Shown here one piece after another: positions 52,834-61,800 of a stretch of 64,000 bases of DNA (positions are counted from its first letter, which is position 1; each line of letters opens with the position of its first letter). This stretch comes from Colwellia sp. Its GTDB lineage: Bacteria; Pseudomonadota; Gammaproteobacteria; Enterobacterales; Alteromonadaceae. Both the position numbers and the translations under genes were made by a program. The DNA is taken from contig JAPYOP010000017.1 of the NCBI GenBank assembly GCA_029938115.1, positions 10,971-74,970 on the forward strand. The letters run 5' to 3'. The notes beneath the pieces are model-generated. The model was given only the letters and a program-made list of their open reading frames with translations, made no database searches and had not been told where the DNA came from.

Positions 52834-54036
52834 ATGAAAATTTTTTGTGGAACAACCCTGTATTTGTCTCTTTTATTGCTATTGTTGACTGGGTGTGATG
52901 ATAAAGATTTAACGCTTTCAGCTGAAAAGATACCGGTAAAACCTCAACAAAGCGCGGCTATGCAAAGGCATGTGGTTAATGATAGTGATAATGAACTTTA
53001 TGGTCGCTTCAAGTATCAGCCGTTAGATGGCTTAGGTTATGAAGAAGGAATTCACCGTAGAGATCCAAGCTCGATAATAAAAGTCGATGACGTATATTAT
53101 GTTTGGTATACCCGATCTAAAGACCCAAAATTAAGCTGGCTCAATGCTGATATTTGGTATGCAACGAGTAGTGATGGCGTTAAATGGCAAGAGCAGTCTG
53201 CAGCTGTTAAACGTGGGGCACATGGAGAATATGATGATTTAAGTGTCTTCACTACAAATATCCTAGTAGCCGAGGGTAAATATTACTTAACTTACCAAGC
53301 AGAAAAAAAAGACGGCTATGAAATCAATGTTGTTGCCATGGCAAAAGCGGACTCACCTGATGGACCATGGCAAAAACTGTCAAAACCCATTTTAACGCCC
53401 ACTTATGATGGTGAATGGCAGCCACACCCTAAGTGGGATAATAAACTTGTTGCCGTAAAATCAGGCTCTTGGGATAGCCGAATGGTGCATGATCCTGCTG
53501 TCATTCCTCGTTTTGGAAAATACTTTCTTTATTATAAAGCTCATGGTATAGGCGATACCATGTGGGCTGATTCTAAATGGGGCGTAGCCATTGCGGATAA
53601 ACCAGAAGGCCCTTATATTAAAAGCCCATTAAATCCAATTACAAATAGTGGTCATGAAGTGTGGGTATGGCCATGGAAAGAAGGCATCGCTGCAATTGTA
53701 GATTGGGCAGGCCCAGAAAAATCTACGGTGCAATATAGTGCTGACGGAGTTAACTTTGACGTTAAATCAACGTTAGAAGATGTACCTCCTGCTGGTGGGG
53801 CTTATATTGCTGATAAGTTTGACGATCCTAAAAACGGTCAAGGATTTACATGGGGCTTAGCGCATTATGGGCGCAGTGATTGGACGTTTTTAGTACGGTT
53901 TGATACTCAAATGTTTCAAGGTGTGAAAAAAGATTTATCTTGGAAATCATTCCCTCATTACAGCACAATAAGAGATGTGATGGTTGATCCAGAACGTTTT
54001 GACTTGCCTAAGGGAGCTTTACTAAAACATAAGTAA
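52834..54036 (+). CDS. Lipoprotein GH117 anhydro-L-galactosidase
   Basis: The track start (52690) reads through an operator; ATG 52834 gives 400 residues with lipoprotein signal LLLLLLTGC. Motifs: SAAMQRHVVNDSDNELYGRFKYQPL; GIHRRDPSSIIKVDDVYYVWYTRS; RMVHDPAVIPRFGKYFLYYKAH; NSGHEVWVWPWKEG; GGAYIADKF. All family active-site segments are intact and it is closest to the cytoplasmic copy at 41406. As a lipoprotein it would release terminal 3,6-anhydro-L-galactose in the periplasm or at the surface. A terminator follows. Confidence 0.88.
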   Translation: MKIFCGTTLYLSLLLLLLTGCDDKDLTLSAEKIPVKPQQSAAMQRHVVNDSDNELYGRFKYQPLDGLGYEEGIHRRDPSSIIKVDDVYYVWYTRSKDPKLSWLNADIWYATSSDGVKWQEQSAAVKRGAHGEYDDLSVFTTNILVAEGKYYLTYQAEKKDGYEINVVAMAKADSPDGPWQKLSKPILTPTYDGEWQPHPKWDNKLVAVKSGSWDSRMVHDPAVIPRFGKYFLYYKAHGIGDTMWADSKWGVAIADKPEGPYIKSPLNPITNSGHEVWVWPWKEGIAAIVDWAGPEKSTVQYSADGVNFDVKSTLEDVPPAGGAYIADKFDDPKNGQGFTWGLAHYGRSDWTFLVRFDTQMFQGVKKDLSWKSFPHYSTIRDVMVDPERFDLPKGALLKHK

Positions 54037-54065
54037 TAGCCAACCTCTTTACTAATATTACCAAT

Positions 54066-54096
54066 GGAGCAGTGCTTTAAGCCTGCTCCTTTTTTA
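54066..54096 (+). terminator. Terminator after the lipoprotein GH117
   Basis: GGAGCAG / CTGCTCC perfect stem followed by TTTTTTT. Confidence 0.95.
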
Positions 54097-54209
54097 TAAC
54101 TATCAGTTTCTTTACATAGCCTTTACATAACTACTCTTGCAAAAAATAGCCATATTGCGTATTATTTATAAAAAACATAGTTTAAGTCGGCTTATAAAAG
54201 AAAGATATT

Positions 54210-55772
54210 ATGAAATATAACAAAATTCGATTAGCTATCAATGCGCTATTGGTCACTACATTTTCAGCTTACTCATTAATGGCTCGAGCGCTCCCTGAAG
54301 ACGGTAATGTAAAGACTGAAATGTTTGAGCCCACTATTGAGTCATTGCAACAATATAAAACACCGGAATGGTTTCGTGATGCAAAACTTGGAATTTATTT
54401 GCATTGGGGGGCATATTCTGTCGCAGAGCGTGGCGAGTGGTATGCCCGTAAAATGTATCAACAAGGCACGGCAGAATACAAACATCATGTAAAAACCTAT
54501 GGTCACCCATCCAAGTTTGGTTACAAAAATTTTATCCCGATGTGGAAAGCTGAAAACTGGGATCCGGATGCCTTAGTTGCCTTATTTAAAAAAGCAGGAG
54601 CTAAATATTTTTCTCCTGCGGCTGTTCATCATGATAATTTTGATTTGTGGGATTCAAAATACCATAAATGGAATTCTGTCAACATGGGTCCCAAACGTGA
54701 TATCACTGGTGAGTGGAAACAAGCAGCAGAAAAGCATGGTTTACGTTTTGGTGTCACCACCCATTTATCTCGTGCATATAGCTGGCTTAATGTCGCTAAC
54801 CAGTCTGATAAAAAGGGGCCGTTAAAGGGCGTGCCATATGATGGTGACAACCCTGAATTTGATGACTTTTATTTTCCAAAGCATGATGATACTCATAAAC
54901 GCGCTGCTGAAAAACCACCAAAATGGTGGCGTGATCAGTGGGCTGCCCGTATGAAAGATTTAATTGAAAAATATGATCCAGACCATTTCTATTTTGATAG
55001 TGCAGTACCTTTTCGTGGTGAAGATGCCGGTAAAACAGGCATGGAAGTTATCTCGTACCTTTATAATAACAGTATGAAAAACAATGATGGAAAACAAGAA
55101 GCGGTTATGGCGATTAAAGCGCGTCCATGGCAAGGCTTATATGCTGAAGGAATGGCAACTTTAGATTTTGAACGAGGTAAAGCAAGCCATATTTTAGATG
55201 AACCTTGGCAAACTGACGATTCTTTAGGCTCTTGGGGTTATAACACACAGTGGCCTAATGGCTTTATGGACACCAATATGGTGGTTGATAAATTCTTAGA
55301 CATGATCAGTAAAAATGGCAACATGCTATTAAATATTCCCATTAAAGCCGATGGTACTTTAGATGATAAAACGGTAAACGTTTTAGAAGGCATGGGAGAG
55401 TGGTTCGACATTAATGGCGAAGGTGTTTATGGCTCTCGTCCTTGGTATATGTATGGTGAAGGTAAAACCAATGAAGTACCTCATAAAGCAACAAAATCAC
55501 CGTTTAAGAAAACAGATATTCGCTTTACCACCAATAATGGGTATTTATATGCTTTTGTTTTGGACTGGCCAGGAGCTGGTAAAGAGGTAACGATAGAAAA
55601 TATTACCGCGATGAATAATCGATTATCTGCGGTTGAATCGGTTTCTATGCTTGGCAGTGATAGTCACATAAAATGGCGTGAGAATGGCGATGGTTTAAAA
55701 ATCACTATGCCTAATAAAAAGCCTGGTGCTCATGCTTTTACCATGAAAATAAAGTTTAAAGGGCGCTTTTAA
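54210..55772 (+). CDS. Exported GH29-family enzyme, paralogue 3
   Basis: 520 residues with signal ending LMARALPED. Motifs: PEWFRDAKLGIYLHWGAYSVAERGEWYARKMY; AKYFSPAAVHHDNFDLWDSKYH; nucleophile region PDHFYFDSAVPF; SKNGNMLLNIPIKADGTLD. HHDGY of canonical fucosidases is HHDNF here, and the segment VTTHLSRAYSWLN replaces the usual sheet, so substrate specificity probably differs from the copy at 48035 and is nearer to the one at 33612. Ends KIKFKGRF. Followed by a terminator and a beta-helix gene. Confidence 0.85.
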   Translation: MKYNKIRLAINALLVTTFSAYSLMARALPEDGNVKTEMFEPTIESLQQYKTPEWFRDAKLGIYLHWGAYSVAERGEWYARKMYQQGTAEYKHHVKTYGHPSKFGYKNFIPMWKAENWDPDALVALFKKAGAKYFSPAAVHHDNFDLWDSKYHKWNSVNMGPKRDITGEWKQAAEKHGLRFGVTTHLSRAYSWLNVANQSDKKGPLKGVPYDGDNPEFDDFYFPKHDDTHKRAAEKPPKWWRDQWAARMKDLIEKYDPDHFYFDSAVPFRGEDAGKTGMEVISYLYNNSMKNNDGKQEAVMAIKARPWQGLYAEGMATLDFERGKASHILDEPWQTDDSLGSWGYNTQWPNGFMDTNMVVDKFLDMISKNGNMLLNIPIKADGTLDDKTVNVLEGMGEWFDINGEGVYGSRPWYMYGEGKTNEVPHKATKSPFKKTDIRFTTNNGYLYAFVLDWPGAGKEVTIENITAMNNRLSAVESVSMLGSDSHIKWRENGDGLKITMPNKKPGAHAFTMKIKFKGRF

Positions 55773-55821
55773 CGTTGTGATGTTTTAAAAGTTTTGAATG
55801 TGGGTTCCCAACCGCATCATT

Positions 55822-55849
55822 GCCAAACCTAGCAGTTTGGCTTTTTTTT
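55822..55849 (+). terminator. Terminator after GH29 paralogue 3
   Basis: GCCAAAC / GTTTGGC with a six-base loop and eight T residues. Confidence 0.95.
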
Positions 55850-55900
55850 AGTAAAACTCTATTGGTTTAAAAAAAACAGAGTTTGTAGAATGAGAATGTT

Positions 55901-58414
55901 ATGAAAAAATTACTGCTAATACTTTTTTTCTTGCTAGCAAATAACACCATTGACGCACAAGTTTATTTTGTTGCCACTAACGGCAATGATAATGGTGATG
56001 GGTCCGTTAGGCAGCCTTTTTTAACCATTAAAAAAGGCGTAACTAAATTGAGTCCAGGAGATACACTTTATTTAAAGCAAGGTCGTTATTATGAGCAAAT
56101 TGCTGTGAATGAAAAACGCGGGACAAAATCGCATCCTATAACCATTGCCGCAGCGCCTGGAGAACACGTCATTTTAGATGGCACTGATTCATTACCCGAT
56201 AACTGGCAACTAGTAACACCAGAGTCAAGAGCAGGGAAATTAATACAAGATGCGCAATGGTCGCGTTTAAAAGGCAAGCTATACAGTCTTGAATTAACTA
56301 ACCCTATTTATTCATTAATATATAACGATAAGTTGATGAGTGATGCACGTTGGCCAAATGCTCGTTGGAATGATCCATGGCGATTAGATCGCTATATGGT
56401 GCTTCGCAGAGCGTCAGAAAAAAGTACAAAAGGTAAGATTGAAGATGCACTTTCAACTAAAAATGCTTTAGCTGAATCAAAAACATGGCTAAATTACGAT
56501 CGTAGCAAATTAAACCACCGTAATGAAACGCTGGCCAATACGGGAGTTTCATTTGAAAACTCTGTTGCTATTCTAAGTTACGCTTGGGGCAGTTGGGCAA
56601 CTGATGTTGAAGCGCATCAAGCAGGTGAAAATTCTTTCACTTATGATACAGAGTTTAAAAACAGCGGCAGTATTCAAAAAGAAGCAAAAGGGTTCTTAAA
56701 TAATCGAATTGGTTGGAATAAAGCAAAAAGCAAATTTAAACGTAGTTCTCATTCTGGACTGAGTTATTTCTTGATGGGCTTAGCCGCACTCGATATAGAA
56801 GAAGAATGGTGGTATAACCAAGCTACTAGTACCTTGTATTTTATGCCACCTGATGGACAAAAACCGACAGCAGGTAGTGTCAGAGGTAAACGTCGTGATT
56901 ACCAATTGGTGGCAAAAAACAGTCAATACCTAACTATATCAGACTTTGAATTTTATGGCGCTGCCGCATTGTTAAATGAAGTTGAAAACTCGGTATTACA
57001 AAACAGTAAATTTCATTTTTCTGCTTCTCAGAAATTTTCCGTTGGCAATTATGACATTCCAGTCACGACAAAAATAGTGAATAAATATCGTAAAAGAGAC
57101 AGAAGTATTTTACATGGTAATGTTTTGAAAAATAATCAGTTTACCTACCTTGATGGTAATGCTTTTGAAGGTAGAAGTACGGGACTTACTATTGACAATA
57201 TACTGATTTATCAAACTCAACAAACCACCTTAGGGTTGGACTCTCGTTCAATGAGTATTGATCGGCCCTTACTAGTTAGACGAGTTACTATTAGTGATGT
57301 TGGCGCATCTGTAGGTATCAAAGGGGGAGGGCTGGATTCTACTTACGAGCTTAATAATATTACGCGATTTGGCGGCTTACAATACGACGGCTCTAGTTTA
57401 CAAATGGGAGGCAGAAAGCAGTTTATTTATCGCTACAATTGGTCACACGATCACCCTAAGCGCTCTTACCGGTTTGACGCTGGGAGCTACCCTGATTTTG
57501 CTAACGCTTTTGGTGAAATGAGCTACAACGTCGCCTGGAATACTCCCGGAGGTTTTGCTATTAAAGGTGATGACCATTTAATTCACAATAATTTATTAAT
57601 AGGTGATACCGGCTTTCAACTGTTTAATATGAAGCGTTGGGCAAGTAAAAATGAACGAACCTTAGTAGCAAATAATATTGTGCCTTACTTTTCTGCCGGT
57701 AGTTATGACTGGGACAAACCTGTGCAAAAGAAAAGTACTAAATCCGCTAAGGTATATACTTCATCTGACTTTTGGTTAAAAGAAAGTAAAAGTAATAAGA
57801 AGGTTAATCAGCACAAAGAGAGCCAATTTGATGATGGTAATAAAGCTAAAAAAAGGAAGTCAGTTGTTTTAGCGATTGATAAAAATAATTATCATCAATC
57901 GGCAGATCTGGTTTTGCGTGATATTAAAAATTTAGACTTTAGACCTAAAAAAGATTCAGTACTTATTGATGCAGGTTATCAAATTAAAGCGGTTGATGTT
58001 CCATGGAAAAATATTGCGATAACAGGTAATAAATCATCCAAAGGTCGAACAATCGATATTGGTCCTTATGAATTTGGCGCACCTAACTATTGGATACCAG
58101 GATTTAAGTTTAATACTGCTTCAACGCCTATACCACCTTTGCACGCACAAAGCGTTAAAAGAGATGCGTCATTAATGTGGCTAGGTGCATATGGTGTGAA
58201 CAAGCATCAGCTTTATTGGTCTATTAACCAGGAAGAATTACGTATAGCAGATAAAGACAGTAATGCTTATAAGGGAGAATATATCAACGACCATAATGTT
58301 CACCCATTTAAGGACAAACTGCTCTCAGGACAAAAAGTGTATTGGCGAGTTGATGCTGTTAAAGGTAATGGCATAATCGTCAAGGGCGATATATGGTCGT
58401 TCACCGCAGAGTAG
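55901..58414 (+). CDS. Exported beta-helix protein, probable glycan-active enzyme, paralogue B
   Basis: 837 residues with Sec signal MKKLLLILFFLLANNTIDAQ. It starts VYFVATNGNDNGDGSVRQPFLTIKKG, then LILDG-type helix coils (PITIAAAPGEHVILDGTDSL) as in PL6-like enzymes. SDARWPNARWNDPWRLDRYM lies near 145, NWSHDHPKRSYRFDAGSY and AIKGDDHLIHNN at about 510-565. A Lys/Ser-rich insertion sits near 605-650. The C-terminal domain YWIPGFKFNT ... VYWRVDAVKGNG matches paralogue A. It lacks the cadherin-like domain and lipid anchor of paralogue A. Enzyme family not recognised; role inferred from its constant pairing with GH29. Confidence 0.72.
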   Translation: MKKLLLILFFLLANNTIDAQVYFVATNGNDNGDGSVRQPFLTIKKGVTKLSPGDTLYLKQGRYYEQIAVNEKRGTKSHPITIAAAPGEHVILDGTDSLPDNWQLVTPESRAGKLIQDAQWSRLKGKLYSLELTNPIYSLIYNDKLMSDARWPNARWNDPWRLDRYMVLRRASEKSTKGKIEDALSTKNALAESKTWLNYDRSKLNHRNETLANTGVSFENSVAILSYAWGSWATDVEAHQAGENSFTYDTEFKNSGSIQKEAKGFLNNRIGWNKAKSKFKRSSHSGLSYFLMGLAALDIEEEWWYNQATSTLYFMPPDGQKPTAGSVRGKRRDYQLVAKNSQYLTISDFEFYGAAALLNEVENSVLQNSKFHFSASQKFSVGNYDIPVTTKIVNKYRKRDRSILHGNVLKNNQFTYLDGNAFEGRSTGLTIDNILIYQTQQTTLGLDSRSMSIDRPLLVRRVTISDVGASVGIKGGGLDSTYELNNITRFGGLQYDGSSLQMGGRKQFIYRYNWSHDHPKRSYRFDAGSYPDFANAFGEMSYNVAWNTPGGFAIKGDDHLIHNNLLIGDTGFQLFNMKRWASKNERTLVANNIVPYFSAGSYDWDKPVQKKSTKSAKVYTSSDFWLKESKSNKKVNQHKESQFDDGNKAKKRKSVVLAIDKNNYHQSADLVLRDIKNLDFRPKKDSVLIDAGYQIKAVDVPWKNIAITGNKSSKGRTIDIGPYEFGAPNYWIPGFKFNTASTPIPPLHAQSVKRDASLMWLGAYGVNKHQLYWSINQEELRIADKDSNAYKGEYINDHNVHPFKDKLLSGQKVYWRVDAVKGNGIIVKGDIWSFTAE

Positions 58415-58879
58415 ATTTCTGCTATTTCATTTATGATTATTAAGGTTGTGCTTATACGACCTTAATTAAAGCTTATCCACTGTTAGTTTAATTATTCACT
58501 TTCTTCATTATCTTATTAATATCTTTTGTTTTTATCTATAAAAAACGTAATTACACCCTATTGAATAGCTTTTGCAACTAGCATGAATTTTACAAGTACA
58601 AGTGAAGTATTACAGTTGTTAATAATTTATTTCTGTTTATTTATGTGTTGTATCTAGTTGATAAGTAACAAGTTGAATTGTGTTTTTATGTATTAAAAAT
58701 GTAACTTGGTGTATTTTGATGTTGACGATGAAAGTTATTGATGATAAAAAGGTTGCAATGTTTTTTATAAATTAAAATCACCTTGGCGTTTTTTAGATAT
58801 AACTATCTTTACTAATTGTATTGTATGTTTTTAAGAATGTTTAATAAGTGATTGTTTTAGCTAAGTTGTAGGGGAAAAT
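58415..58879 (+). promoter_or_regulatory. Promoter/leader region of the giant surface protein
   Basis: 465 AT-rich bases without an ORF. The left end carries the hairpin 58440-58464. AGGGGAAAAT before ATG 58880 is a good ribosome-binding site. No sigma-54 promoter or operator copy is convincing here. Confidence 0.5.
58440..58464 (+). terminator. Hairpin after beta-helix paralogue B
   Basis: TTAAGGTTGT / ACGACCTTAA stem with one G-U pair and a short loop, 26 bases after the stop; weak T tract. Confidence 0.55.
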
Positions 58880-61800
58880 ATGAATCGTTTTACTAAAAAT
58901 AAAATCACAACAGCAATATCGACAGTGTTCATTATGTCATCGAGTTGTGTATACGCAGCAGATAATTTAATTCAGCAAGCTGATTTTGAAAATGGAGTAA
59001 TTGATCAATGGGTGTCTGCTGGCGGAACCCCTACAATCATCGATGATGCAACCTTAAATAGCAAAGTGCTGGAAGTTTCAGGACGCTCTAAAGATTCTTC
59101 TGCGGCAAAACAAACGCTTTCTGGTTTAGTTGCGGGTCATACTTATCGATTTACAAGTAAATTAAGAACGACATCCTTAGGAGCAAATGTAGGTATTGGC
59201 ATGTCTTATCGAGCTGATTTAACAAAAGCTGACGGGTCGCCGAAAGATACTTATACCACGATTGGTACACTTACTCCATCAGCAGGTGATTGGGTAGAGT
59301 ATAGTGCGGAGTTCACTTTGCCTGAAGCTTTTGATGATTCAATGCCGGCAAAAATTTGGATTAAATCTGGTGGCGGTACGGTTACTAGTGTTTATGGTGA
59401 TGATTTTAATTTAGTTGACTTAGATGGTGATAACCCACCTTCACAATATTCTAAACCAACCACATATACTGACGATGCGGGTAATAGCGAATATTGGACG
59501 GCTAATGATCTTTTAGGCAATAAGCTGGATGTAATGCGCTTGGCACATAGTGACGATTTAGTTAATCCTATAGCAGGTAAAACTTCTTTTTCTCAAATAG
59601 ATACTTGGTTAACCGAAGAAGGTAATACCGATTGGCGCTGGGCTACTTTAGCCGAAATGCAAGCCATCCATACCTTTTTTGATGGGGCTGATAACGCCAC
59701 GAATATCGCCTCGTTTTTACAATTAAACGGCGGTGCCTGGGCCCCTAAAGAGGGAACTGAAGAATGGACAGCATTGATCCCAACTGAATCTCAATCTTTA
59801 GATGAAGGAACAGATCCTCATAACGCGCCAGCCTATAAAATAGGTGTTAATAATCTCACTACTTCGTTCGGAGCGGTAAGTTATGCCAAGAACTTCAACG
59901 CTAACGGACTTGTCGGCGCAGGTTTGTTAGTTAGAGAAGTTTCAGATGCCATTACTTTAGAAATTTCAGCGCCAAGTGATATTAATGTTGAAGCTACGGC
60001 AACAGCGTCTTCAGTCACTTTGGGGACACCTGTTGTTGTCGGTGGAATCGCCCCAGTAGAAGCTGCCGTTGCAGATAATAACGGTCCATTTACTGTTGGG
60101 ACTCACACTGTTACATGGTCAGTAACTGACGCAGATTCAGTGCTTGTTACGGCAGAACAAGTAGTCATTGTTACCGATACCACAGCCGCTACCTTTGATA
60201 CATTAAGTGATATCACCATAGAGGCATCTTCACTTTCAACTGATGTTGCAATGCCCACCGTTAACGCGAGTGACTTAGTTGATGGTGATATTGTTGCGAC
60301 AAATGATGCACAAGCCAGTTATGCGGTAGGAAGTTATGTAATAAACTGGACGGCAATTGATACTGCAGAGAATCTAGCGACAACAAGCCAAAACTTAATT
60401 GTGCAAGATACCACTAATCCAGTATTTGAGGTATTGGCTGATATAAATATTGAAGTGGATGGTGGCCAAGCTAACGTCATTATTTCACCTGTAAGTGCAA
60501 GTGATTCAGTTGATGGTAGCATTATAGCAACTAGAGACTTGGCCGATGGTCTATATGATGCAGGAGAGCATATCATTACTTGGACAGCAACAGATGCTGC
60601 CGGTAATTCTCAAAATGCAAGCCAAAAGCTAATCATTATCGATATTAGCGATCCTATTGTTTTTGATGGTGTCTTAGAAACCATTAACGTTGAAGCGAGT
60701 GATACCTTAAGTGACGTTTCATTAATTGCACCTACGGCCAATGGCGGCACTATTACCGCAACTGCTGATTTTACCGGACCTTTTAGTGTTGGTGAACATA
60801 CTATCACTTGGACTGCATCAGAAGGTGAAGATTCATTAACGCAAATACAAACTGTAATTATTACCGACAGCCAAGCACCTGTATTTGGCGATTTAGCCGA
60901 CGTTCATGTTGAAGCGACCGGTGCAGAAACTGAAATAGCAATGGCTAGTATCGTGACTAACGATATCGTTGATGGAGACGTTATTGAAACCAATGATGCT
61001 CCTGCCACCCTAGTTATTGGCAGTCATGACATTACATGGACTGCAACAGATACTGCGGGCAATAGTTCAAATAAAGTGCAAAAAGTGATTGTTGAAGATA
61101 CAACCTCACCAATATTCGCTGATGCAATAAATGTGATTATAGAAGCAACAGGCATTGAAACCAATGTGGCATTAGTTGCCCCAATGGTAACGGATGTAAT
61201 TGACGCTGAATTAATCGTTGCTAATGATGCTCCTGATCTTTTCCCTCTAGGCGATACCACCGTGACATGGTCAACAGTTGACACTGCTGGCAATACGGCA
61301 ACAATTGACCAACTTATTACAATCGTAGATACCATTGCGCCAGTTTTCTCAGCGCTAACATCATTAGTGTTTGATGCGACCGATACTGGCACTGCGAGCG
61401 TTATAATTCCTAGTGTTTTAGCTATTGATAGCGTTGATGGTGAAGTTTATGCATCAGCCGATTTGGTTGATGGTGAATTTGCAGAAGGTACATACACTAT
61501 TACTTGGACGGCTATGGATGCCGCAGGTAACGAATCTACGACTAATCAAACAATCACTGTTAATGCTTTCAATGATAACCCCGAGTCAAGTTATTCAAAT
61601 AACAACTCATATAGCAGTGATGATGCTAATAATTATTGGACGATCAATAATATCGCAGGCAATAAGCTTGATATTATGAGGTTAGCTGCAAGTGATGATG
61701 TTGGTAATGAAAATGCTAGCTTTGCTACCGTAGAACTTTGGTTAAGTGAAAATACCGATTGGCGCTTTGGTACTTCTGAAGAGCTTGTTGCACTTCAAGC

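Noticed and set aside
58780-58800. Sigma-54-like TTGGCGTTTTTTAGA before the giant protein
   Set aside because: The -24 half is passable but the -12 GC is missing.
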